From: JAVBLT01 sp031553315
Lineage (GTDB): Bacteria; Verrucomicrobiota; Kiritimatiellia; RFP12; DVOR01
Reading direction: 5' to 3'
NCBI GenBank assembly: GCA_031553315.1
Contig: JAVBLT010000001.1
Location: forward strand, 1-64,000
DNA: 64,000 nt
Below the pieces are notes generated by a model. That model made no database searches and had not been told where the DNA came from. It worked only from the letters and a program-made list of their open reading frames with translations. Below, piece by piece: positions 8,783 through 16,808 of the stretch. Each line of letters begins with the position of its first letter. The first letter of the stretch is position 1. A program made the translations under genes and the position numbers.

Positions 8783-9550
8783 ATGTTGAAAAAACTCATC
8801 CTCGGCGCCCTCGCCTTCGCCTCTCTTTCGTTCGCCCAGGAGCCCGCCAAAGAACGCAAAGACGCCACCGAAGGCCTTACCGCCCCGCAGATCCTCGCGC
8901 AGGCGCGCGACATGCTTCCCCGTGAAAACCTCTCGCTGACCGGCCGCCTCATCGTCCGCCGCGAGCGCGGGTTCATCAACTCCGAGCGCCCCTTCCGCCT
9001 GAACCTCAACTGGTCCGGCCTCAACCCGACGGGCGAGTGCATCCTCTACCGTTCCGAAAAAGAAAAAGAGCAAATCCAGCGCGCCGTGCTCACCCGCATC
9101 GCCAACCGCAAGGCCGATATCCGCATCTTCGATGAAACCGACGCCGAATCCACCGTCAAGCCCCGCTTCAACATGACCGTCGGCGAAACCGACATGACCT
9201 GGATGGATCTCTCCTTCGACTACCTTTGGTGGACCGATGCCCGGATCATCGGCCGCGAAGACCGCATCCTCGGCAGCGATTGCCTGCTCATCCTCGCCAA
9301 GCCCCCGCTGCCGATTCCCGGTTGCTCCGCCGTCAAGCTCTGGGTCGACCGCCGCGTGGGCTTCATGATCCAGGTCGAACACCTCGGTGACGACGGCCAG
9401 CCCGTCCGCCGCCTCTGGATCCAAAAGCTCCGCGAAATGAAAGAACGCTGGATGCCCCGCCTCATGTACGCCAAGACCCTCGGCCTGAGCCGCATGACCG
9501 AATTCTGGATCGACGACCTCATCGTCAACGGAGAAATTGTGCAGGAATGA
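8783..9550 (+). CDS. Outer-membrane lipoprotein-sorting-like (LolA/LolB fold) protein
   Basis: 255 aa. The start at 8783 is set by AGGAGG at 8771-8776 and a clear signal peptide (MLKKLILGALAFASLSFA). The rest, with MLPRENLSLTGRLIVRRERG, FNMTVGETDMTWMDLSFDYL and KLWVDRRVGFMIQVEH, fits the periplasmic outer-membrane lipoprotein-sorting family with a LolA/LolB-like half-barrel. Such proteins carry lipids or lipoproteins across the periplasm. The stop overlaps the next start (ATGA). The nearby LptF/G-type permease supports an envelope-transport role; the cargo is unknown. Confidence 0.8.
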   Translation: MLKKLILGALAFASLSFAQEPAKERKDATEGLTAPQILAQARDMLPRENLSLTGRLIVRRERGFINSERPFRLNLNWSGLNPTGECILYRSEKEKEQIQRAVLTRIANRKADIRIFDETDAESTVKPRFNMTVGETDMTWMDLSFDYLWWTDARIIGREDRILGSDCLLILAKPPLPIPGCSAVKLWVDRRVGFMIQVEHLGDDGQPVRRLWIQKLREMKERWMPRLMYAKTLGLSRMTEFWIDDLIVNGEIVQE

Positions 9551-10719
9551 AAACCGATCGCGTGCCGCTCCGCTTCACCCCCCACCAGAACAAGCTCATC
9601 ACGGGAGCCATCACCGCGCTGAGCCTTCTGGTTTTCGTGGTGATCGCCTTCTACGCGGTCACCGCGGGGCTCCAGCTCCTCGGGCGGTTCGTGCACATCG
9701 TCGGGCCGGTCATCGTCGGCTTCTTCCTCTCCATCCTCACCAAACCCTGGTACCTTTTGATCCGCCGGCACCTGCATATCCGCAACGACGTGCCCGCGCT
9801 CATCGTCTTCGCCCTTTCCCTCCTTCTGCCCGTTCTGCTCACCGGCTGGCTTTTCGGTTCGCTTCTCGTGACCCAGGTCGCAAACCTCATCACCGCCCTC
9901 CCCGAGCTCGCGGGAAAAGTCTGGTCGAGCCTCGTCGAGCAGACCCCCGCCGTCCGCGAGCTCCTCGCCAAATACGGGCTCGATAAAGCCGTCGCCGACT
10001 TCCTCAAGACCTTCCCCGCGCACAACGCCGCCAACCTCGTGCAAAACCTCGGCGCCGTCGGCACCCGACTGCTTCACTTCGGCACGGTCCTGGCCATGTG
10101 GTGCGTGCTGCCCATCTACTGGGGCATATTCCTCATCCGCCCGCCCCTTTCAGGCAGACAGATTGCCGCCGGCGTCCCCTTCCTCTCCGAAAAAGTCATC
10201 GATCCCCTCGGCCAGCGCATCCAATCGTTTATCGACATCATGGTTTCCTACTTCCACGGCCAGTTTCTCGACGCCTTCATCCAAGGCCTCCTCTACGCCG
10301 CCTCCTTCTTCTTCCTCGGCCTCAGCTACGGAATCCCCGTGGGCTTCACCCTCGGCCTGCTCAACGTCGTCCCCTACCTCGGCAACGCCATCGGCCTGAG
10401 CCTCGCCATCCCCCTGGCCCTCTTCGGAGCCGGCGGCGGCCACCTCCTGCTCATCGGCGTGCTCACAGCCTTCGTGATCATCCAAACGGTCGACGGCTAC
10501 TTCATCCTTCCCGCCATCCAGGGCAACCGCATGCAGCTTGAAGCCTGGGTCATCATCTTCGCCCTGCTCTTCTGGACCAGCGTCGGCGGCTTCCTCGGCC
10601 TTCTCCTCGCCGTGCCCCTTTCCGCCTTCATCAAACTGAGCTGGGTCGACGTCATGCGCTATTCCCGCAAGCTCGCCAACGTCCGCGCCCAGCCCCCCCC
10701 AAAGGAAACCACCCCATGA
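9547..10719 (+). CDS. AI-2E / PerM family permease
   Basis: 390 aa integral membrane protein with the AI-2E transporter-family layout: two N-terminal helices (SLLVFVVIAFYAVTAGLQLL), a hydrophilic stretch, then a helix-rich C-terminal block (YGIPVGFTLGLLNVVPYLG, IQTVDGYFILPAIQGN). The family exports small molecules or ions; despite the name, AI-2 transport is established for only a few members. The start overlaps the previous stop as ATGA, and its own stop overlaps the next gene in the same way, so it is co-translated within the cluster. Confidence 0.86.
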   Translation: MKTDRVPLRFTPHQNKLITGAITALSLLVFVVIAFYAVTAGLQLLGRFVHIVGPVIVGFFLSILTKPWYLLIRRHLHIRNDVPALIVFALSLLLPVLLTGWLFGSLLVTQVANLITALPELAGKVWSSLVEQTPAVRELLAKYGLDKAVADFLKTFPAHNAANLVQNLGAVGTRLLHFGTVLAMWCVLPIYWGIFLIRPPLSGRQIAAGVPFLSEKVIDPLGQRIQSFIDIMVSYFHGQFLDAFIQGLLYAASFFFLGLSYGIPVGFTLGLLNVVPYLGNAIGLSLAIPLALFGAGGGHLLLIGVLTAFVIIQTVDGYFILPAIQGNRMQLEAWVIIFALLFWTSVGGFLGLLLAVPLSAFIKLSWVDVMRYSRKLANVRAQPPPKETTP

Positions 10720-11273
10720 CCGCCACCGCCTGGTGTTACACCCTCGCCGCCCTCGCCTTCATCAAAGCCGCCCTCCTCCTGGCCATTCCCGACCGCACCG
10801 CCGCCCTCATGAAAGCCATGCCCACCAGCCTCGCCACAGGCTGCATCCTCACCGCCATCGCCTGGATCTGGGCCGCCTTCACCCTCAACGCCTACCCGAT
10901 CGACTTCCTCTCCTTCATCCAAGGCCCCCCCACCTTCATCATCGCCATCGTCTGCATCCCCCTCTCCTGCCTCCTCATGCCCGACCTCCTCGCCTGCCGC
11001 GCCCTCGCCGCCCTCTACATGCTCTACCCCATGCCCCTCATCCTCGCCACCCGCGACGCCGAAACCGCCTGGCGCCTCCTGCCCATCACCCTCGGCTACA
11101 TCTCCCTCACCCTCGGCATGGTCATCATGTTTTACCCCTGGCACCTCCGCCGCCTCATCTTCCGGTTGACGGCGCGCCGCCCCCTCATGATCGCCTCCGG
11201 CCTCCTCTCCCTCCTCGCGGGCGCCGCCCTCTGCGCCGCCGCCCTTGCCCTCGCCGCCGAAGCCGCCCGTTAG
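10716..11273 (+). CDS. Small polytopic membrane protein, unknown function
   Basis: 185 aa, strongly hydrophobic, with about six predicted membrane segments (for example ALAFIKAALLLAIPD, FIIAIVCIPLSCLLMPDLL, MIASGLLSLLAGAALCAAAL). No recognisable family. The ATGA overlap with the permease upstream and the 12-bp gap to the LptF/G gene downstream show that it belongs to the same operon. Confidence 0.75.
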   Translation: MTATAWCYTLAALAFIKAALLLAIPDRTAALMKAMPTSLATGCILTAIAWIWAAFTLNAYPIDFLSFIQGPPTFIIAIVCIPLSCLLMPDLLACRALAALYMLYPMPLILATRDAETAWRLLPITLGYISLTLGMVIMFYPWHLRRLIFRLTARRPLMIASGLLSLLAGAALCAAALALAAEAAR

Positions 11274-11285
11274 AAAGTTTTTTTC

Positions 11286-12383
11286 ATGCGCATTCTCAGC
11301 CGCTACGTCCTCCGCGAATTCCTCATTCCCTTCAGCTACTGCTTCCTGGGCCTCACCTCCATTTACCTCCTCTTCGAATCGTTCGACATCATCGGCGCCC
11401 TCTTCGAAAAACGCCCCCCCCTCGCCCTCGTCTTCGCCTACTTCGGCGGCCGCTTCGCCCTTTACCTCGAATGGCTCCTCCCCGCCACCTTCCTCCTCGC
11501 CACCCTCTACACCATGTGGCAATTCTGCCGCCACAGCGAGCTCATCGCCATGCGCGCCAACGGCATCGGCTTCCCCACCATCGTCCGCCCCATCCTCACC
11601 GTCGCCGCCATCGGCGCCATCCTCTGCTACCTCAGCAACGAATACTACGCCCCCAACGCCGCCGAATACGCCAAAACCATCTCCCTCAACAAATTCGAAC
11701 CCGTCAAGGCCGACGTCAAGACCAACATCGCCTTCGACAACTCCCTCCAGCACCGCACCTGGCTCATCCAGGAGATCGACTTCGCCAACCCCACCACCCT
11801 CACCGGCGTCAAAATCACCGTCCGCCGGCCCGACCGCAGCAAAGACTACGAAATCTTCTCCCGCCACGTTGAATACCTCGACGGCGCCTGGTGGTTCCAC
11901 ACCCCCGTCTGGAGCTTTTTCGACGAATTCGACCTCCCCGTCGACCCCCCCTCCCCCCACTACGCCTGCTCCACCCTCCGCCCCCTCTTCTTCCTCACCG
12001 AAACCCCCAAAGACATCGTCATCCAAAACAAAACCGTCGAATTCCACAGCATCCGCAACCTCCGCCACTACCTCCAGATCAACCCCTTCCTCACCCGCGA
12101 AGACCGCGTCGCCCGCAAATACGAAATCTACCGCCGCTACGCCTCCCCCCTCGCCTCCGTCATCATCGCCCTCTTCGCCATCCCCGCCGGCGTCGCCACC
12201 GGCCGCCAGAGCGTCTTCAAAGGCATCCTCACCGCCCTGGGCCTCTTCCTCGGCTTCTACATCCTCACCAGCGCCTCCATGGTTCTCGCCAACCGCATGA
12301 TCCTGCCCCCCGCCTGGGCCGCCTTCCTGCCCAACATCATCTTCCTCATCCTCGGCGGCTACCTCTTCCACCGCCAGCGCTAG
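11286..12383 (+). CDS. LptF/LptG-type permease
   Basis: 365 aa, the usual length. YVLREFLIPFSYCFLG at the N-terminus, HSELIAMRANGIGFPTIVRP, and the C-terminal helices (ASVIIALFAIPAGVATGRQS, SASMVLANRMILPPAWAAFL) are typical of YjgP/YjgQ proteins. In the known system two such subunits and the LptB ATPase extract lipopolysaccharide from the inner membrane. Only one permease gene is present here, and no lptB or lptC is in the window. Its neighbour, the LolA-like protein, could be a periplasmic carrier for the same route; this is inference. Confidence 0.87.
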   Translation: MRILSRYVLREFLIPFSYCFLGLTSIYLLFESFDIIGALFEKRPPLALVFAYFGGRFALYLEWLLPATFLLATLYTMWQFCRHSELIAMRANGIGFPTIVRPILTVAAIGAILCYLSNEYYAPNAAEYAKTISLNKFEPVKADVKTNIAFDNSLQHRTWLIQEIDFANPTTLTGVKITVRRPDRSKDYEIFSRHVEYLDGAWWFHTPVWSFFDEFDLPVDPPSPHYACSTLRPLFFLTETPKDIVIQNKTVEFHSIRNLRHYLQINPFLTREDRVARKYEIYRRYASPLASVIIALFAIPAGVATGRQSVFKGILTALGLFLGFYILTSASMVLANRMILPPAWAAFLPNIIFLILGGYLFHRQR

Positions 12384-12390
12384 GGCCGCC

Positions 12391-13788
12391 ATGCTTCTTT
12401 TCGTCGCCGTCAACGCCAAATACACCCACCCCGCCTACGCCGCCCGCAGCCTCCGCGCCAACCTTCCCCCCGGCATAGAAGCCGATATCCTCGAAGCCGA
12501 CCTCGCCGCCACACCCTTCCAGCTCGCCGAAGCCATCCACGCCCGCCGCCCCACCCGCCTCGCCTTCTCCACCTACCTCTGGAACGCCCCCCTCCTCCGC
12601 CAGACCGCCCGCATCATCCGCCGGATCGCCCCAGACCTGCCCATCCTCTTCGGCGGCCCCGAAATCACCCCCGACACCGCCCCCCGCTACCAGGATTGCG
12701 CCGACTTCCTCCTCATCGGCGAAGGCGAAACCATCCTTCCCCAATGGGCCCTCAACCCCGCCGCCTTCCCCCGCGTCATCCACGCAGACCCCGTCGACAC
12801 CGCCACCCTCCGCATCCCCACCCACCTCCACACCGAGACCGACATCGCCCAAAAACGCACCCTCTACCTCGAAACCACCCGCGGCTGCCCCTACTCCTGC
12901 GCCTACTGCACCTCCGCCAACACACAGCTCCGCCCCCTCCCCCTCCAAACCCTCCTCCCCGCCATCGACGCCTACCTCGCCCGCGGCATCCGCTCCTTCA
13001 AATTCCTCGACCGCTCCTTCAACGCCCTCCCCGACCACGCCGCCGCCATTTTACAACACATCCTCGCCTCACCCCACGCCCCCCGCCTCACCCTCCACTT
13101 CGAAATCCACCCCCGCCACCTCCCCGCCGCCCTCAAAACCCTCTTCACCCAATGCCCCCCCGGCATGCTCCACCTCGAAGTCGGCATCCAGACCCTCAAT
13201 CCCGCCGTCTCCCAAACCATCGGTCGCGGGGCCGACACCGAGACCGCCTTGGAAAATCTCCGCTACCTCACCCGCCACACCGGCGCCGACATCCACGCCG
13301 ACCTCATCTTCGGCCTTCCCGGCGAAGACGAAGCCTCCTTCGCCGCCGGCTTCAACCGCCTCATGACCGAATGCCGCCCCGCCGAGCTCCAGGTCAACCT
13401 CCTCAAACTCCTCCCCGGCACCCGCCTCCTGCGGGAAGCCCGCCTCCACGGCCTGCGCCACAACCCCGCCCCCCCCTACGAACTCCTCTCCACCCCTCAC
13501 ATGGATTTCGAGACCCTCACCCGCCTCCAGCGCTTCGCCCGCGCCTGGGAGCTCACCCACAACCGCGGCCGCTTCCCCCGCGCCGCCGGGCTCCTCCTTC
13601 AGCACAACACCCCCTACGCCGCCTACACCGCCCTCGCCGACCGCATCCACCTTGCCGAAGGCCGCCTCCACGCCCTGGGCCTCCCCACCCTCGGCCGGCA
13701 CCTCGAAGCCACCCTCCTCGCCCTCGGCCACCCCTCCGCCGAAGTCACCGCCGCCCTCCACGCCGATCTCAACGCAAAACCCCTTTAG
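12391..13788 (+). CDS. B12-binding-type radical SAM protein (DUF4080-like)
   Basis: 465 aa. The N-terminal third (LLFVAVNAKYTHPAYAARSL, FGGPEITPDTAP) has the cobalamin-binding Rossmann-type pattern seen in B12-binding radical SAM proteins, and VNAKYTHPAYAARSLRA resembles the opening of the DUF4080 subgroup. TRGCPYSCAYCTSAN carries the CxxxCxxC cluster that binds the 4Fe-4S centre and SAM; GIQTLNPAVSQTIGR and HADLIFGLPGEDEASF are radical SAM core motifs. The substrate is unknown. Its TAG stop codon is the first three bases of a miniature element (13786-13948). Confidence 0.85.
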   Translation: MLLFVAVNAKYTHPAYAARSLRANLPPGIEADILEADLAATPFQLAEAIHARRPTRLAFSTYLWNAPLLRQTARIIRRIAPDLPILFGGPEITPDTAPRYQDCADFLLIGEGETILPQWALNPAAFPRVIHADPVDTATLRIPTHLHTETDIAQKRTLYLETTRGCPYSCAYCTSANTQLRPLPLQTLLPAIDAYLARGIRSFKFLDRSFNALPDHAAAILQHILASPHAPRLTLHFEIHPRHLPAALKTLFTQCPPGMLHLEVGIQTLNPAVSQTIGRGADTETALENLRYLTRHTGADIHADLIFGLPGEDEASFAAGFNRLMTECRPAELQVNLLKLLPGTRLLREARLHGLRHNPAPPYELLSTPHMDFETLTRLQRFARAWELTHNRGRFPRAAGLLLQHNTPYAAYTALADRIHLAEGRLHALGLPTLGRHLEATLLALGHPSAEVTAALHADLNAKPL

Positions 13789-13948
13789 AGCATGTTTCGA
13801 ATGAGATTTCCGGATCCTTCGAAGGTGATTTTGGGTTTTGACAAACGCTTTCAGATCGCCGCAGCAACGCTACGGCGATCTGAAAGCGTGAAGTTCAAAC
13901 AGGAAAAGCACCGAGAAAAATCGAAAAGATCAATCGAAATTTGCTCTA
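13786..13948. mobile_element. MITE-like element, copy A (163 bp)
   Basis: Ends in inverted repeats: left TAGAGCATGTTTCGAATGA, right (reversed) TAGAGCAAATTTCGATTGA. The outer TA of each end is the expected target dinucleotide. Inside, 13839-13884 approximately, a 17-bp perfect stem closes an 11-base loop (CAGCAACGCTA). Its right half is clearly homologous to copy B (GAAGTTCAAA, ACCGAGAAAAA, GATCAATCGAAAT blocks). The left TAG is the stop of the radical SAM gene and the right TAG is the stop of the minus-strand toroid-domain gene. Confidence 0.82.
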
Positions 13949-14707
13949 ACGAAATTCAAGGCGGTTGCCGATGGCGTTGTTGCGGAGCAGCGCTTCGGGA
14001 GAGGGAACGGGATCACAGGCGGTCTCAAGCCAGCGGTGAGCGCGGCGGGCGGGAGCGTCGTCGGCGATCAGGCGATAGAGAACGGCGAGGTTGAGCGTGC
14101 GCCCGTTCCAGGCGGTGAGGGCGGGGTCGGCGCCCCAGGAGCCCTCGGGAAGCTGGGTTTCAATGAGCGCGGCAAGCGCGCGGTCAAGCGGGGCTTTGAG
14201 CGTGGCGTCGCCGCCGGTGTGGCGGATGAGCAAGGCGTAGGTCACGAGGGCGTGGTTGTAAGCGCCGGCGAAGCTTCCATTGGGCTGTTGGATCGCCAGG
14301 AGAGCGCGCTGGGCACGCTCCACGGCGAAGCGGGTCGCTTCGGCGCCGGTGTTGAGCCGCAGGAGGGCAAGCGCGGTCAGACCGGGGGCGTAGGCGGCGG
14401 GGGCGGGCGGATCCGGGAGCCAAAAACCGTCGGCCTGCTGAGCGGCGAGCAACCGCTCAAGCGCCGGGTCGGCGGGCTTTTCGCCGGCCTTGGGCATGAA
14501 AAGCGGCAGCACAAGCAACAGAACCAACAGCACCAGCGCGGCGGCGATAAAAGGATAAAACCGGGGAGAGCGGCGCACGCCGGCTTCGGCTTTCACGGCC
14601 TCCATAATGCGCCGCGTGAGCTCGGGGGAATAGGTGGCGGTGGCGCGGCGGTCGATGGTTTTGCGAAGAGTTTCGAGATCGGGGTCGTTTTCGGGTGTTT
14701 TGTTCAT
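13946..14707 (-). CDS. Membrane-anchored toroid-domain protein, putative anti-sigma factor
   Basis: 253 aa. Residues 1-50 are hydrophilic (YSPELTRRIMEAVKAEAG), then one membrane segment (FIAAALVLLVLLLVLPLF), then a domain with three QW-like repeats: QQADGFWLPD, QQPNGSFAGA and QLPEGSWGAD. Such repeats mark the alpha/alpha-toroid fold of squalene cyclases and prenyltransferases. The start overlaps the ECF sigma stop as ATGA, so the pair is co-translated. A role as a membrane anti-sigma factor with an external sensor domain is inferred from this arrangement; no known anti-sigma zinc motif is seen. Its TAG stop lies in miniature element A. Confidence 0.72.
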   Translation of the reverse strand: MNKTPENDPDLETLRKTIDRRATATYSPELTRRIMEAVKAEAGVRRSPRFYPFIAAALVLLVLLLVLPLFMPKAGEKPADPALERLLAAQQADGFWLPDPPAPAAYAPGLTALALLRLNTGAEATRFAVERAQRALLAIQQPNGSFAGAYNHALVTYALLIRHTGGDATLKAPLDRALAALIETQLPEGSWGADPALTAWNGRTLNLAVLYRLIADDAPARRAHRWLETACDPVPSPEALLRNNAIGNRLEFR

Positions 14708-15267
14708 GAGTCACCTCGCTTTCCGTCGAAGAAGGCGCGGAGGGAACGCAGGGCGTTGAAAAGGCGCGATTTAACAGTCCCCACCGGAATGTTCATGGCG
14801 TCGGCGATTTCCTGGTGAGGCTGATCCATGAGAAAAGAACGCTCGACCACTTCGCGCAGCGCGGGGCTGAGCCGGTCAAGGGCGGCGGGCAAATCAAGCA
14901 GAAGCGGGTTTTCAGGCAGACCGCAATCGGCGGCCGCGATTTGGATTTCCTGCGTGAAGGCATCGGCGGTGCGTTCAATCCGCCGGCGCTTCCTCCAATG
15001 ATCGACCCACACCTGCCGGGCGATGAGGTAGAGAAAGGTCGAGACTCGGGCGGAAGGCCGGTAGCGGTCGCGATAACGGTAAATGCGCAGAAACGTCTGC
15101 TGGGTAAGATCTTCGGCTTCATTTCGCACGCCGCAGCGCAGAAAAAAGTTCATGAGCCGCACCTGCCACCGGGCGACGAGTTCCTCAAACGCCTCAAGAT
15201 TTCCCTTCACGATGAGCCGCATGAGGGGGGCGTCGGGATCGGGGGTGGTATCATCGGGCGCGGTCAT
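14704..15267 (-). CDS. ECF-type sigma-70 family RNA polymerase sigma factor
   Basis: 187 aa from the ATG at 15265-15267; an upstream start at 15303 would overlap pyrD and is less likely. Region 2 is seen in FLRCGVRNEAEDLTQQTFLR and region 4 in HQEIADAMNIPVGTVKSRLF, the helix-turn-helix that reads the -35 box. There is no region 3, as in ECF sigma factors. It follows pyrD by 7 bp and is followed by a membrane protein overlapping by four bases, the usual sigma/anti-sigma layout. Target promoters are unknown. Confidence 0.9.
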   Translation of the reverse strand: MTAPDDTTPDPDAPLMRLIVKGNLEAFEELVARWQVRLMNFFLRCGVRNEAEDLTQQTFLRIYRYRDRYRPSARVSTFLYLIARQVWVDHWRKRRRIERTADAFTQEIQIAAADCGLPENPLLLDLPAALDRLSPALREVVERSFLMDQPHQEIADAMNIPVGTVKSRLFNALRSLRAFFDGKRGDS

Positions 15268-15274
15268 GCCCCTA

Positions 15275-16183
15275 CTAACGCCGGAGGCTGCCGCGAAGTT
15301 CACTCACCGAGGAAAAACCGTGGCGCTTCATGTAGGCGGCAATGCCGTCGATCACCCGCAAAGGCGTGGTCGGGTCGATGAAGTTGGCGGTGCCGACGGC
15401 GACGGCGGTCGCGCCCACAATGATGAATTCAATGGCGTGCTCCGGCTCCATGACGCCGCCCATCGCCAAGATCGGAATCTTCACCGCCTGGGCGGCTTCG
15501 TACACGCACTTCACGGCCACCGGGTGAATCGCCGGGCCGGAGAGGCCGCCGAAACAGTTGGCCAGCACGGGGCGGCGCTTCTCAATGTCGACCACCATCG
15601 CGGGAATGGTGTTGATGAGCGCAAGAGCGTCGGCCCCCGCGTCTTCGGCGGCCTTGGCGAAGTCTTTGACGTTGGGCACGTTGGGCGCGAGCTTGGGCAT
15701 GAGCGGCAGCGTGGTGTGGCGGCGCACGCGCCTGACGAGCGCCTCAAAGGGTTTCAAACTGGTGCCGAAGGAGGCGCCGCCCTCCTTCACGTTGGGGCAC
15801 GACACGTTGACCTCGAGCCCGCTCACGCCCGGCACCCCCGTGAGGCGCTCGGCCACTTCGGCGTATTCCTCTTCGCTGGTGCCCCAGATGTTGACGATGA
15901 CCGGCACGCCGCGTTCGCGCAAAAACGGCACGTCGTCGCGGATAAAGGCCTCTACGCCCGGCCCCTGCAGGCCGATGGCGTTGACCATGCCGCCGGAGAC
16001 TTCCGCATGGCGCGGCAGCGGATTGCCCGGCCACGGGCAGGCACGAATGCCTTTCACCGTCACGGCGCCCAGGCGGGAGATGTCGATCAGCTCCGCGTAT
16101 TCCTGGCCGTAGCCGAAGGTGCCGGAGGCCACGGTGACGGGATTCTTCATGGCGATGCCGCCGAGGTTGACGCTCAGATCCAT
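15275..16183 (-). CDS. pyrD: Dihydroorotate dehydrogenase, class 1B type
   Basis: 302 aa FMN enzyme that oxidises dihydroorotate to orotate in pyrimidine synthesis. GIAMKNPVTVASGTFGYG, VNVSCPNVKEGG (with the catalytic Cys of class 1 enzymes), KLAPNVPNVKDFAKAAEDAG and GGLSGPAIHPVAVK are characteristic. Class 1B enzymes work with an iron-sulfur PyrK subunit, which is not in the window. Cytosolic, no signal. Upstream on the same strand is the VanZ-like gene, downstream the ECF sigma gene. Confidence 0.94.
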   Translation of the reverse strand: MDLSVNLGGIAMKNPVTVASGTFGYGQEYAELIDISRLGAVTVKGIRACPWPGNPLPRHAEVSGGMVNAIGLQGPGVEAFIRDDVPFLRERGVPVIVNIWGTSEEEYAEVAERLTGVPGVSGLEVNVSCPNVKEGGASFGTSLKPFEALVRRVRRHTTLPLMPKLAPNVPNVKDFAKAAEDAGADALALINTIPAMVVDIEKRRPVLANCFGGLSGPAIHPVAVKCVYEAAQAVKIPILAMGGVMEPEHAIEFIIVGATAVAVGTANFIDPTTPLRVIDGIAAYMKRHGFSSVSELRGSLRR

Positions 16184-16220
16184 AGTGCTTCCTTTGATTC
16201 AGTGTGAAGGAGTCAATCGC

Positions 16221-16808
16221 TTACGCTTGCGGTCTTGCCAGCGTGCGCAGCCACGGCCACCAGCGGGTGCCGAGGAAGAAAGCGGCATAGCCCAAAAATA
16301 TGCCGGGAGTGTTCAGGATAACATCGTCGACATCCACATAGCGCCCGACGAAAAGCTGTGCCGCCTCAATGCCGCACGCAAACACCAGGCACACCGCAAG
16401 CGTTTTCCAGAGGTTTTGAAAACATCGCCAGAACAACGGCAGACCGCACGCGATCGGCGCAAAGAAACCGAGGTTTCCAAGGATGTTGACCAGAAAACGC
16501 CAATGGTCAATCATCCCTAAAAAGATGCGGATTTCATGAAAAGGCCATAGGTTGATCCCCCACCCCGAATGGAGCCGCCCCCATGCGAAGGAAGGCATCT
16601 CCAGGAATGGAATCTTTTGCTGAACCACAAAAACGGTGAGCGTGAGGATGGCGGCAATGTAGAGCGCCCAGGCGGCCAATGCCGCCTCGCGCCAGGGGTC
16701 GACGGGGTCTTTCGTCGCCGCGCGAAAGCGTCCGCGAACATAAAAATAAACAGCCCCGGCGAAACAAACAAGCCAAGGCAGGGTATGGAAGGTGTAGACC
16801 TTTTCCAT
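16221..16808 (-). CDS. VanZ-like membrane protein
   Basis: 195 aa with about five membrane segments. NILGNLGFFAPIACGLPLFW, CGIEAAQLFVGRYVDVDDVI and LNTPGIFLGYAAF follow the VanZ family pattern (NxxGN, E..Q....R..DvdDvilNt.G). VanZ gives low-level teicoplanin resistance in enterococci, but most family members have no known role. The ATG overlaps the purB stop (TAATG), so it is translated with purB. Confidence 0.86.
   Translation of the reverse strand: MEKVYTFHTLPWLVCFAGAVYFYVRGRFRAATKDPVDPWREAALAAWALYIAAILTLTVFVVQQKIPFLEMPSFAWGRLHSGWGINLWPFHEIRIFLGMIDHWRFLVNILGNLGFFAPIACGLPLFWRCFQNLWKTLAVCLVFACGIEAAQLFVGRYVDVDDVILNTPGIFLGYAAFFLGTRWWPWLRTLARPQA

Noticed and set aside
10659..12425. Long minus-strand open frame (588 codons) opposite the membrane genes
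   Set aside because: The translation is an acidic, glycine-rich low-complexity string, the mirror of C-rich codons on the real plus-strand genes, which have clear families and ribosome sites.
13786..13948. MITE hairpins considered as transcription terminators
   Set aside because: The stems are strong, but no T-run follows them; true terminators here have clear T-tracts.
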